Shown here piece after piece: positions 15,945-23,021 of a stretch of 24,676 nt of DNA (position 1 is the stretch's first letter; each line of letters starts with the position of its first letter). Source of the DNA: JBIKIW01 sp044361365 (lineage in GTDB: Bacteria > Patescibacteriota > JACMRA01); the NCBI GenBank assembly GCA_044361365.1, contig JBIKIW010000023.1:1-24676 (forward strand), written 5' to 3'. The translations under genes and the position numbers were made by a program. Below the pieces are notes generated by a model. That model was not told where the DNA came from. It made no database searches and worked only from the letters and a program-made list of their open reading frames with translations.

Positions 15945-15964
15945 CCCCTTGATTGGGGTTTTTT
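15945..15964 (+). terminator. Intrinsic terminator after the kinase pair
   Basis: CCCC (15945-15948), a TTGATT loop, GGGG (15955-15958) and six T. It sits between convergent genes, 10 bp before the end of the XRE gene. Confidence 0.7.
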
Positions 15965-15974
15965 GTTGGGGAAA

Positions 15975-16244
15975 TTAACCTCTGAGAGTTTTTAAAAGGG
16001 AAACCTTACCTTCTGGTTTGTCGTCAAAATCTTGCATAATTTCTTTTATTGAAACGCCAAGAGCGTTTGATATTTTAAACAATGTTGTGATAGTGATATT
16101 TTTCTCAGCTCTTTCAATCATACCAATATAAGTTCGGTGCAGATTAGAAATAAAAGCTAATTCTTCTTGAGTTAGACCCGACTTTTCTCGCAATTCTCTT
16201 ATCTTTAGCCCAAGTTTAATAAGTAAATCTTTTTCGGTGAGCAT
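15975..16244 (-). CDS. XRE-family helix-turn-helix regulator
   Basis: The product is 89 residues. Residues 10-68 form a Cro/CI-type HTH: KIRELREKSGLTQEELAFIS, then the recognition-helix region NLHRTYIGMIERAEKN and LFKISNALGVSIKEIM. The rest is a short basic tail, so this is a stand-alone DNA-binding protein. It is divergent from the 344-residue membrane-protein gene, whose promoter region contains a candidate operator at 16271-16282. It may repress that gene or itself. It could also serve a nearby toxin-antitoxin pair, although none directly adjoins its start. Confidence 0.9.
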   Translation of the reverse strand: MLTEKDLLIKLGLKIRELREKSGLTQEELAFISNLHRTYIGMIERAEKNITITTLFKISNALGVSIKEIMQDFDDKPEGKVSLLKTLRG

Positions 16245-16265
16245 AACACTTTAAGTAGAGCAAAC

Positions 16266-16295
16266 TTGACAGATTATTATCTACATACTTATATA
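16266..16295 (+). promoter_or_regulatory. Promoter with operator-like inverted repeat
   Basis: TTGACA (16266-16271), an 18-bp spacer and TATATA (16290-16295) give a leader of about 15 nt before the ATG at 16317. AGAT-TATT-ATCT (16271-16282), an inverted repeat inside the spacer, is a plausible XRE binding site. Confidence 0.55.
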
Positions 16296-16316
16296 AACAG
16301 ACTATAAATAGCTTTT

Positions 16317-17351
16317 ATGTCTTCCTCAGAAAATAAACCTCAAAAACAGACTTATTGGTTTTACAAATGGCCACTTTGGCTGAGAATAGTTTTGTGTATA
16401 TTTTTATCTCCAATATTTATTCCGATTGTTATTTGGCCTATAATTAAAATACCACTGTGGATAAAGATAATCCTGCTGACTTTTTATATAGTGATAGTAT
16501 CTTTTTATCTGATGTTTTCTAGCTTTTCGAATCTACCAAAAAGTAATAATAAGCGAGAAGAGATACCTATGGAAGTTTCGGGAATAGTGGAAAATGAGAT
16601 TAAAAAAGATGATAAAGTTTCTTTAAAAATAAAGACAAGTCCGACTTTAGTCGATAAAATTACTATTAACGACGAGGAAATTAAACAAGGGTTTTTCAGT
16701 AATGAGTATAAGTTTGAAAAGGTTTTCCCCGAAGGTGACAACAAAATCAGAATATTTGCCAAAAAAGATAGTAAAGTTACCGAAAAAGAGATTAATTTTA
16801 AGGTTGATCTAAGTGAGAGGAAAGCAGCTGAAGAAGCTAAAAAATTAGAACAAGCTAAAAAAGACGAAGAGCAAAGAATTCAGAAGCAGAATCAAATACC
16901 GTACGAAATAATAAAAGAAGTAAAAATGCAAAAAAATATTAAAACTTTTTATGTCCTTGTTAAACCTTTAGAGCTTAATCAATCTTTTAAGGATAATATC
17001 AAAAATATCATTACTGGTCTTGCTAGGGAAAAAGGTGTGAATAATAATTTTGAAATATTTGACAACGCCGAAGCCTTAGAGATAGCTTTTGCTCGCGATG
17101 GAACTGTTGACGAAAATGAATCCTGTGCAACTTTGCTAGATAAAAAAACAATAAATGGGGTTTTGGTAAGTTGTTCGCCTTCAGAAAGTCAAAAAAATAT
17201 TTTGGCTAGACACAGTTTAGCAAGCTTTTCTAATGTACAGAATGTAAAAGAACTAAATTTAGATTTTTTCGTATATAAGGATCAAATTGACCAACCTCTT
17301 GCTGAGATTCAAGGATATACTGGAGTTGAGACGTATATTCCAAAAGTTTAA
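16317..17351 (+). CDS. Membrane-anchored protein with Ig-like domain
   Basis: The product is 344 residues. Two hydrophobic helices (about 22-45 and 47-68) anchor it. Residues 85-165 have a beta-rich pattern with KTSPTLVDKITINDEEI and VFPEGDNKIRIFAKKD, like the Ig-like domains that follow membrane anchors in bacterial surface proteins. A charged helix rich in Ala, Lys, Glu and Gln (168-192) follows. The last 150 residues (IKTFYVLVKPLELNQSFKD onward) form an alpha/beta unit I do not recognise, with two Cys. The Pmp3-like gene follows after 35 bp on the same strand and probably belongs to the same transcript. The function is unknown. Confidence 0.7.
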   Translation: MSSSENKPQKQTYWFYKWPLWLRIVLCIFLSPIFIPIVIWPIIKIPLWIKIILLTFYIVIVSFYLMFSSFSNLPKSNNKREEIPMEVSGIVENEIKKDDKVSLKIKTSPTLVDKITINDEEIKQGFFSNEYKFEKVFPEGDNKIRIFAKKDSKVTEKEINFKVDLSERKAAEEAKKLEQAKKDEEQRIQKQNQIPYEIIKEVKMQKNIKTFYVLVKPLELNQSFKDNIKNIITGLAREKGVNNNFEIFDNAEALEIAFARDGTVDENESCATLLDKKTINGVLVSCSPSESQKNILARHSLASFSNVQNVKELNLDFFVYKDQIDQPLAEIQGYTGVETYIPKV

Positions 17352-17386
17352 TTTTTAATTAGCTCACATTCAATGACAATCTCTCT

Positions 17387-17650
17387 ATGCTCTATTTTCT
17401 AGCTATTTTTTGCCCACCTTTGGCTGTTTTAATTAAAGGTAAGCCATTTTCAGCTATACTAAACTTTATACTTTGTTTCTTTTTATGGTTTCCTGGTGTA
17501 ATCCATGCTTTTATGGTTATAAGTAGTTCTGACGCACAAGACAGAGCCGACGAACACCTAAGACAAATGAAAAGACAGCATGCACAAACTATGGAAACAC
17601 TAAAAATGCAACAAGAAATTGAGCAAGCTAAGTTGAATCAACCAAACTAG
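17387..17650 (+). CDS. Pmp3/YqaE-like small membrane protein with C-terminal helix
   Basis: The product is 87 residues. Two membrane helices enclose the Pmp3 (UPF0057) signature: FCPPLAVLIKG in the first, and FLWFPGVIHAFMVI in the second, where the family has GxxPGxIHAxxV. Homologues in yeast and plants modulate membrane potential and salt tolerance; the bacterial role is unclear. Unlike the usual 50-55-residue proteins, this one has a polar helix of about 35 residues (RQMKRQHAQTMETLKMQQ) likely to be cytoplasmic and coiled-coil forming. Confidence 0.75.
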   Translation: MLYFLAIFCPPLAVLIKGKPFSAILNFILCFFLWFPGVIHAFMVISSSDAQDRADEHLRQMKRQHAQTMETLKMQQEIEQAKLNQPN

Positions 17651-17665
17651 TTTTAGAACACCCAA

Positions 17666-17692
17666 AATTTGACCAAAGAGGGTTTAAAATTC
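17666..17692 (+). repeat. 27-bp shared element, copy 1 (upstream of hicBA)
   Basis: This copy matches 18277-18303 at 24 of 27 positions with no gaps. The 12-bp start AATTTGACCAAA and the 10-bp end TTTAAAATTC are identical, and only the central 5 bp vary. TTGACC could serve as a -35. AATTT/AAATT at the ends form a short inverted repeat. It ends 37 bp before the hicB ATG. Confidence 0.7.
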
Positions 17693-17729
17693 AGTAAATT
17701 TGCTTACTAGTAATTGTTGTGATATTTTT

Positions 17730-18023
17730 ATGACTGTGAACTTTAAATTTGAAAATTTGCCAATCAATATCTACAAAGAAGGTGAAATGTATGTCGTGGT
17801 CTGCCATTTGCTGGATATATCTGGATATGGAAATACAATTGACCATGCAAAAGAGAGCTTTGGAATTATTTTTGAAGAGACAATGAATTATTTGATTGAA
17901 AACAATCTTTTAATGAAAGACCTCGAAGAACATGGATTTAGATTTGAGGATCATAGTATTTACCCTCCAACCGATTATAGTCTTATTGGTCAAGAAAACA
18001 TGAACATGGAATTAATGGTCTAA
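17730..18023 (+). CDS. hicB: HicB-like antitoxin
   Basis: From the ATG at 17730 the product is 97 residues. A TTG 30 bp upstream adds an unlikely Cys-rich start, so I prefer the ATG. The HicB partial RNase H-like fold is visible: the strand NIYKEGEMYVVVCHLLDISGYG, then the helix DHAKESFGIIFEETMNYLI, then a tail. HicB neutralises HicA and often binds its own promoter through a C-terminal HTH or ribbon-helix-helix. No such domain is obvious here, so any autoregulation must work another way. The antitoxin gene is first, the reverse of the most common hicAB order. It overlaps hicA by 1 nt (TAATG). Confidence 0.8.
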   Translation: MTVNFKFENLPINIYKEGEMYVVVCHLLDISGYGNTIDHAKESFGIIFEETMNYLIENNLLMKDLEEHGFRFEDHSIYPPTDYSLIGQENMNMELMV

Positions 18024-18250
18024 TGCCTAATCAAGTTGAAACCAAAAAATTTATTAAGTTTTTAGAATCGCTTGGGTTGCGATGTATACGGGTACGAAGT
18101 AGCCACCAAGTTTTTGCTAAAGATGGACTTAGCAGACCTTGTATTGTGGATAGTCAGTTTAAAAACATTCCTATAAATCACATTAAAACGAAATTAAAGA
18201 CCTTGAATATTAGTTACAAGGATTTTTTGGAGAAGATTAAAAATTTCTAA
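18023..18250 (+). CDS. hicA: HicA-like mRNA interferase toxin
   Basis: The product is 75 residues, the normal HicA size. The double-stranded-RNA-binding-like fold is seen as KFIKFLESLGLRCIRVRSSHQVFAKDG, where H28 sits at the catalytic histidine of the family's G-S-H motif (here SSH). IPINHIKTKLKTLNISYKDFLEKI is the C-terminal helix pair. HicA cleaves mRNA and stalls growth until it is bound by HicB. Translation is coupled to hicB by a 1-nt stop/start overlap. The usual Gly before Ser-His is replaced by Ser. Confidence 0.8.
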   Translation: MPNQVETKKFIKFLESLGLRCIRVRSSHQVFAKDGLSRPCIVDSQFKNIPINHIKTKLKTLNISYKDFLEKIKNF

Positions 18251-18276
18251 TTCCTTTTATATAAAATGAAAGTTAG

Positions 18277-18303
18277 AATTTGACCAAAAAAGCTTTAAAA
18301 TTC
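18277..18303 (+). repeat. 27-bp shared element, copy 2 (upstream of the Panacea pair)
   Basis: This is the counterpart of 17666-17692. Here the ends extend to a perfect 7-bp inverted repeat, AGAATTT (18275-18281) with AAATTCT (18298-18304), spaced by 16 bp. It ends 54 bp before the ATG at 18358 and 53 bp after the hicA stop. Confidence 0.7.
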
Positions 18304-18357
18304 TAGTTAAAGTAACTTTTCAATTAGAGAAAAGTGTGAAAAAATTGCTTTGAAGAT

Positions 18358-18849
18358 ATGGAAAACAACAAAACTCTTAAATTAGCTCAGATAATACTCT
18401 CCAAGGTTGGTGTGTGTGATTATTGGAAACTACTAAAATTGATGTATTTTATAGATTTTGAGAGTTATTATGTTACTGAAAAACCAGTTAGCGAAAATAT
18501 TTATTATCATCTGCCTTACGGTCCAGTTCCTAATCAGTATAAATCTGATATAATTCAAAAGGGTATTGATTTGGGTCTTTGGGAAAAAACTGGAAATCAT
18601 AGTCTAATTCTTAAAAATACCGAGATGTTGGAAGGCATAAAACTAAACAAATTAGACGAGACTTTTGTAGAGTTGATCCTCGAAAAATATGGTAGTTTAA
18701 GCGGAAAAGAGCTAGTTTCGTTGTCTCACGATGACCCACCTTGGTATTTAACAGACGAAAATGAGAAAATAGATTTTGAGCTGGTTAAGTGGCGAGATAG
18801 TGAAATTACCGACTCTGAAGATATAACTGAGAAAGTGATGAATGCCTAA
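18358..18849 (+). CDS. Panacea/SocA-type antitoxin (DUF4065)
   Basis: The product is 163 residues. The Panacea domain is recognised by YWKLLKLMYFIDFESYYVTEKPVS (about 22-45), where the family has K-L-x-K-L-x-Y-x-x-D, by YYHLPYGPVPNQY (57-69), and by the late helix plus SGKELVSLSHDDPPW (about 125-139). Panacea proteins act as antitoxins for many unrelated toxins and may work as chaperone-like neutralisers; SocA, a relative, is also a proteolysis adaptor. The gene overlaps the toxin-like gene downstream by 8 bp, the usual antitoxin-first layout of PanAT pairs. It is preceded by the 27-bp element shared with hicBA. Confidence 0.8.
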   Translation: MENNKTLKLAQIILSKVGVCDYWKLLKLMYFIDFESYYVTEKPVSENIYYHLPYGPVPNQYKSDIIQKGIDLGLWEKTGNHSLILKNTEMLEGIKLNKLDETFVELILEKYGSLSGKELVSLSHDDPPWYLTDENEKIDFELVKWRDSEITDSEDITEKVMNA

Positions 18850-19198
18850 AATAACTACCGATTGTAAAAAGATTTTGAAGAAGCTTGAAAAAACTAAGCC
18901 TAGAATTACCAAGCAAATTAGCAAAAAGCTTAAAGAGTTTCATTATAACGGAGTGGGTAAAAATGGAAGCCTTGGTGCGATTGGAGATTGTAAAGCTCAT
19001 AAATTATATTTAACAACGCCTTTTGGAGATTTTAGATTGATTGTAATAAACAATGCTTTGGTTGATATTTTACTAATAGAAGTGTATGCAAAAAATACCA
19101 AAAAAGACTTAACTCAAGAAGAATATAAACAAATAAAACCTGTACTTTTAGCCTGTCAATCCAAAGAATTTTGGCAAAATTTAGAAGATTTAGAATAG
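18842..19198 (+). CDS. RelE/HigB-like toxin paired with the Panacea antitoxin
   Basis: The product is 118 residues. A basic N-terminal helix pair (CKKILKKLEKTKPRITKQISKKLKEF) is followed by a beta sheet (KLYLTTPFGDFRLIVINNALVDILLIEVYAKNTKKDL) and a short helical end. This is the order of the RelE/ParE/HigB fold: helices, then a strand-rich core with R/K residues, then an LLxVYxKxTKK motif. Such toxins cut ribosome-bound mRNA or act on gyrase. The 8-bp overlap with the upstream antitoxin gene supports a pair. Assignment is by pattern and context; the target is unknown. Confidence 0.6.
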   Translation: MPKITTDCKKILKKLEKTKPRITKQISKKLKEFHYNGVGKNGSLGAIGDCKAHKLYLTTPFGDFRLIVINNALVDILLIEVYAKNTKKDLTQEEYKQIKPVLLACQSKEFWQNLEDLE

Positions 19199-19200
19199 CT

Positions 19201-19214
19201 AGGCTTGCAAGCCT
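19201..19214. repeat. Perfect 14-bp palindrome after the Panacea pair
   Basis: AGGCTTGCAAGCCT starts 3 nt after the toxin stop. It could fold into a hairpin with a 5-bp stem and TGCA loop but has no T run on either strand, so it is a poor terminator. Confidence 0.4.
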
Positions 19215-19259
19215 TATCAAAGCATTGCAATTTATACTTAATTCTGATTAAAAACGAGA

Positions 19260-20441
19260 ATGCGACTTTTACTAAAAATATTACCGGTTTTTTACGCTTT
19301 ATTTGTAGCCGTAATAAGTTATCTTTGCCTTACCAGCTTGTTTGCCTCGGTTAGATTTTATGTTTTGTTTGGATTTTTGGGGTTGAATTTGTTTTTGGTT
19401 GGGGTATTTTTGTATCTAAATCGAGATAGGTTGAAATTTATTTTTAAACAACAAAAATTTGTGGCGACAACCCTGAGTGTTACGACTTTGATTATACTTT
19501 TTAGTCTTTTGGTATTTCCCTACAATCGATTTAGGTTTTATGGATCAGAGCTTTCGACTAACAAAAACTTGATTGTGGGATTTAGAAATGAGTCTGACAT
19601 AGTGGACTTGGTAAAAGCTAACAAAATTGCGGGGGTTTATCTAACCGCAAGAAATGTGCAAAACAAGTCTAAAGCTGAGATCAAGGATTTTATAGATAAT
19701 TTGCAAGATATTCAAGCCAAAAATTCCGACACAAAATTGCTTATTTTAGCTGATAATGAAGGTGGAACAGTTTCTCATCTATCCCCACCACTGACTCAAA
19801 CCAAGTCTCTAGCTTCCGTTTTGCAAGCTAATAATTTGGATGAGCAAGCCCTCTTAGAGATTAAAGAAACTGCTCAAACTCAAGGCAAAGAGTTGCAAGA
19901 AATTGGAGTAAATGTGAATTTGTCACCAGTTGCGGACCTTAAAAGCGAACTTGGAGCAGGAGGATTTTCCCAAATAAATTCACGCAGTATTTCTGATGAT
20001 CCCAAAATTGTGCATGAAGTTGTGAATATTTATTGTGAGGAACTCTCCAAATTTGGTGTAAGTTGCACCTTAAAACATTTTCCCGGAATTGGCAGTGTGC
20101 AAGAGGATACTCACTTTTTCTTAGGGACAAAAAATAACCCAAAATCTGAAATTGATAACGAAAGTCAGGCTTTTAAGTCGGTTAACACACCTCATCTGGT
20201 GATGGTCAGTCACACTCGAGTAGAAAATATCGACCCCGATTTGCCGATGTCAATTTCTCCAAAAGGAATTGCCTATCTAAAAGAAATCAATCCAGATGCC
20301 AAAATTATAACCGATGATTTTTCGATGTTTCCGATCAGCCAAAAATATGGAATTCGAAAAGGCTACCAAATGGCAATTTCAGCTGGGGTGGATTATGTTT
20401 TGGTTAGCTACGATACTGAATTAGGCTATAGTATTTTTTAG
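19260..20441 (+). CDS. Membrane-anchored GH3 glycosidase (NagZ-like)
   Basis: The product is 393 residues. Three membrane helices (about 6-28, 32-53, 68-86) precede a family GH3 TIM-barrel domain. It contains ILADNEGGTVSHL (163-173, family D-x-E-G-G), the NagZ motif KHFPGIG (272-278), the Asp-His dyad in EDTH (D283, H285), and TDDFSM (351-356), which holds the nucleophile aspartate. NagZ-type enzymes remove N-acetylglucosamine from muropeptides or wall polymers. NagZ is normally cytoplasmic and soluble. A membrane anchor suggests work at the outer face, possibly on host or self wall material. The C-terminus is short after AGVDYVLVSYD. The gene overlaps the convergent ilvA by 4 bp. Confidence 0.8.
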   Translation: MRLLLKILPVFYALFVAVISYLCLTSLFASVRFYVLFGFLGLNLFLVGVFLYLNRDRLKFIFKQQKFVATTLSVTTLIILFSLLVFPYNRFRFYGSELSTNKNLIVGFRNESDIVDLVKANKIAGVYLTARNVQNKSKAEIKDFIDNLQDIQAKNSDTKLLILADNEGGTVSHLSPPLTQTKSLASVLQANNLDEQALLEIKETAQTQGKELQEIGVNVNLSPVADLKSELGAGGFSQINSRSISDDPKIVHEVVNIYCEELSKFGVSCTLKHFPGIGSVQEDTHFFLGTKNNPKSEIDNESQAFKSVNTPHLVMVSHTRVENIDPDLPMSISPKGIAYLKEINPDAKIITDDFSMFPISQKYGIRKGYQMAISAGVDYVLVSYDTELGYSIF

Positions 20442-21676
20442 ACCAACAACTCGTACAACAAATCTGTAGTTTGGATTTGTTTGAAGGTGATTCCGGATTC
20501 ACTAAATCTTTCCAAAAGTGGTTGGAGGTTATTTTTGTCTGAAAGTTCTACTCCCACAAAAGCCGGACCTTTTTCTTTGTTGGTTTTTTTGACGTATTCA
20601 AAGCGAGTTATGTCATCTTCTGAACCTAAAACATCATCCAAAAAGTGACGAAGTTGACCTGGTTTTTGGCTAAATTCAATCAAAAAATAGTGCTTCAAAC
20701 CTCTCCAAACCAAACTTCTTTCGATTACTTCGGGGTAGCGGCTGATGTCATTGTTGCCTCCGCAGATTATACAAACAACTTTTTTACCGATTATTTGATC
20801 CTTGATTTTTTCTAGAGCTGAAACTGCCAAAGCTCCTGCTGGCTCGGTGATGATTCCTTCGTTTTGATAAAGATCAATCATGTCGGTTGCAACTTGCCCT
20901 TCCTCAACCACGCAAATCTCATTAACAACTTCTTTAGCTACTCCAAAAACAAAGTCTTCGGTTTTTTTTACTGCAACTCCGTCGCAAAAAGTATCTACAT
21001 CTTTGAGCTCCACAATCTCATTTTTTTTAAAGGATTCGTACATCGAAGCCGCTCCTGTTGGCTCTACTCCAATTATTTTGGTATCAGGTTTGGTTTGTTT
21101 AAAAAAACTTCCCACCCCTGAGATTAAACCACCTCCACCAATAGCCACAACCATGATATCAGGTTTTAATTCTTGACTGATTTCAAGGGCGATTGTGCCT
21201 TGTCCTGCTATTGTTCTGGGGTCGTTATAGGGGTGAACATAAACCATTTTATTCTCCTCACAATAGGCTTTGGCTGCTTTGCTAGCCTCGTCGTAGGTGT
21301 TGCCAACAAGTTTGATTTCGACCCTACCTTCACCAAAAACTTTTACCTTATTTATCTTCTGATTTGGGGTAACAATCGGCATGAAGATTACTCCATTTAC
21401 TCCCAAATTTGAGCAACTAAAAGCCACTCCCTGAGCGTGATTACCGGCACTAGCACAGACTACTCCCCTACTTTTTTCTTCATCTGAAAGGCTGCTGATC
21501 AAATTATAGGCCCCCCGAATTTTAAATGATCTTACAGCTTGTAAATCCTCTCGTTTAAAATAAATTTCAGCGTTATATTTTTCACTAAGTCGGTCATTTT
21601 TTTGAAGTGGAGTGTTTTTGGCAACTCCCCGAAGCCTTTCGGTGGCTTGGTAGATTTCTTGGAGCGAAACAGGCAT
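20438..21676 (-). CDS. ilvA: Threonine dehydratase (threonine ammonia-lyase), biosynthetic type
   Basis: The product is 412 residues. The PLP lysine is K52 in VRSFKIRGAYN, the phosphate-binding glycine loop is GGGGLISG (180-187), and SAGNHAQGVA (76-85) is the substrate-side motif. After about 330 there is one ACT-like regulatory domain starting HYFLIEFSQKPGQLRHFL. The enzyme makes 2-oxobutanoate and ammonia from threonine, the first step toward isoleucine. Forms with a single ACT-like domain, about 410-420 residues, are known from Bacillus and Corynebacterium. No other branched-chain amino acid gene is in the window. In a reduced genome the enzyme may serve catabolism or 2-oxobutanoate supply. 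Confidence 0.92.
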   Translation of the reverse strand: MPVSLQEIYQATERLRGVAKNTPLQKNDRLSEKYNAEIYFKREDLQAVRSFKIRGAYNLISSLSDEEKSRGVVCASAGNHAQGVAFSCSNLGVNGVIFMPIVTPNQKINKVKVFGEGRVEIKLVGNTYDEASKAAKAYCEENKMVYVHPYNDPRTIAGQGTIALEISQELKPDIMVVAIGGGGLISGVGSFFKQTKPDTKIIGVEPTGAASMYESFKKNEIVELKDVDTFCDGVAVKKTEDFVFGVAKEVVNEICVVEEGQVATDMIDLYQNEGIITEPAGALAVSALEKIKDQIIGKKVVCIICGGNNDISRYPEVIERSLVWRGLKHYFLIEFSQKPGQLRHFLDDVLGSEDDITRFEYVKKTNKEKGPAFVGVELSDKNNLQPLLERFSESGITFKQIQTTDLLYELLV

Positions 21677-21688
21677 AAATAGTATATA

Positions 21689-21715
21689 AATATAAATTTA
21701 GCTGGTAAATGTCAA
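21689..21715 (-). promoter_or_regulatory. Promoter candidate for ilvA
   Basis: On the minus strand a perfect TTGACA (21715-21710) is followed by an AT-rich stretch with TATATT (21694-21689) at 15-bp spacing and alternatives nearby. The ATG is at 21676. Confidence 0.45.
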
Positions 21716-21717
21716 TT

Positions 21718-21744
21718 TGCTTCAAGCAAAACCTTTGCGAAGCA
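21718..21744 (-). terminator. Hairpin between the cassette operon and ilvA
   Basis: TGCTTC/GAAGCA (21718-21723 with 21739-21744) encloses GCAAA/TTTGC with a 3-nt loop and a 2-nt bulge, 11 bp in total. On the minus strand it follows the small-membrane-protein genes and precedes the ilvA -35, but the downstream U content is low, so termination is only likely. The 208 bp between 21677 and 21884 otherwise hold only an overlapping open frame (see findings). Confidence 0.35.
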
Positions 21745-21884
21745 GTTCGTATTTAGAATAGAAAAATTGGACACAAGTCAATCAAGCTACTTTTTGGAAT
21801 AAAAAGCAATTTATACCTAGACAAGCCACCGCTGACAAAAAGCAATAATAGCAGCTACCAAGAAAATTCCAAATCCATGGTAGT

Positions 21885-22250
21885 TTAAGTTAGGCTTTTT
21901 CCAACTAAAAACCTCTTCCTCAAAAAGAAAACCAAAAACAACAATCCATTTACTATAAAGATTGGCTGGGCTAAAAATTCATATCTACTGCTTTCAACTG
22001 GTGGAACATCGTATTTTGTCCAAAGATAATAAAGTAAGCTGATGGAAATTATATTACAAACCAAGGCTAACCCACAGCTGAAATGAATCTTTTTTAGACT
22101 AAAAGGTAATATACCAATCAAAAAGAGGCTAATTACTGGCAGTAAAACTGTTCCCAACAAGATGACTTGAGAATAAAGGTTTTTAAAAAATACTGAAAAA
22201 ACCAAATTAAGAATATTTAGAGCAATTAGAAAATATGATATTTTAGGCAT
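21885..22250 (-). CDS. Small four-helix membrane protein, cassette gene
   Basis: The product is 121 residues with four hydrophobic segments (about 5-22, 27-50, 57-76, 93-111) separated by short loops. I do not recognise the family. It is the last gene of the minus-strand series that begins with the DUF2599 protein, 40 bp after the previous gene. By position it could be an immunity-type protein. A second frame overlaps its end and encodes a further hydrophobic helix, so the true C-terminus may differ. Confidence 0.55.
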   Translation of the reverse strand: MPKISYFLIALNILNLVFSVFFKNLYSQVILLGTVLLPVISLFLIGILPFSLKKIHFSCGLALVCNIISISLLYYLWTKYDVPPVESSRYEFLAQPIFIVNGLLFLVFFLRKRFLVGKSLT

Positions 22251-22290
22251 AGTTCTAGTTGTATTTATCCCGAAAATTAGGAAAAATAAA

Positions 22291-22557
22291 TCACTTTTGT
22301 AAAATATTCTTGTGATTTAATATAAATATTATTTGAAAAACAAAGCTTAATAAAATTGCAAAAATAGGCATCAATGTTAAGATGTCGTAATTAAACTCAA
22401 AAAATAAAAAATAAACCTTAGCGAATTTTTCGTATCTGATATTTTCTTCTATCAAAATTACTAGAAAAAATAGAAAATAAACACTTATTATTTGAATAAT
22501 TAAGGGATATAGTAAAAAGTATAGAAGTTTAATTTTTGACATATGATTTAATTGCAT
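22291..22557 (-). CDS. Small two-helix membrane protein, cassette gene
   Basis: The product is 88 residues. Two hydrophobic stretches (about 9-33 and 56-80) flank a charged loop (EENIRYEKFAK). The family is not recognised. It lies 36 bp after the 137-residue gene on the same strand and ends with TGA, a stop that is rare in this window. A membrane partner or immunity role is inferred from position only. Confidence 0.5.
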   Translation of the reverse strand: MQLNHMSKIKLLYFLLYPLIIQIISVYFLFFLVILIEENIRYEKFAKVYFLFFEFNYDILTLMPIFAILLSFVFQIIFILNHKNILQK

Positions 22558-22593
22558 GGTGATAGTGTATTACGGACAAAACTCCAATATCCT

Positions 22594-23007
22594 TTACCAT
22601 ATTTTGATTGTTGGTAATTGTTGTTTTTTGAACTTTTTGAGTATAAAATAAGCATTTAAACTAATCAAAACTCCAAATGTAAAAGAAAGTGAAGGGCCTA
22701 TTCTATACCAAATAGAAACATTTTTAAAGCTACTAAAATCTACAGCGTCAAAAGCTAAACTCATCCAATAATAAGCTATAAAGAAAAAAACTAACGATAC
22801 AAAATTTGCAAATATTAAAACAAAGTTACGATTTTTACTAAAAATACTTAATAGCAAAACTATAAAAGATATTAAGACAAAAATAGATCCAAGGCCTGAA
22901 AGAAAAAGCAATAGACCTATAGGTGAAAGGCTATCTCCATCTAAAGGCATATTGAGTAAAAAAAGGAATATATTTAACACTATTAACCTTAACCAAAAAA
23001 AATTCAT
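22594..23007 (-). CDS. Small four-helix membrane protein after the orphan DUF2599 tip
   Basis: The product is 137 residues. It opens with a hydrophobic helix (RLIVLNIFLFLLNMPL), and three more follow (about 29-55, 60-85, 104-125), with a basic tail KKFKKQQ. The family is unknown to me. It starts 14 bp after the stop of the 38-residue DUF2599 fragment, the position an immunity gene for that fragment would take. Residues 21-60 (PLDGDSLSPIGLLLF...) form an external-looking loop plus helix. Confidence 0.55.
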   Translation of the reverse strand: MNFFWLRLIVLNIFLFLLNMPLDGDSLSPIGLLLFLSGLGSIFVLISFIVLLLSIFSKNRNFVLIFANFVSLVFFFIAYYWMSLAFDAVDFSSFKNVSIWYRIGPSLSFTFGVLISLNAYFILKKFKKQQLPTIKIW

Positions 23008-23021
23008 ACTTTTTTACAAAT

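Noticed and set aside
20864..21412. Several plus-strand open frames over ilvA
   Set aside because: They are antisense to a clearly conserved enzyme and have no recognisable motifs.
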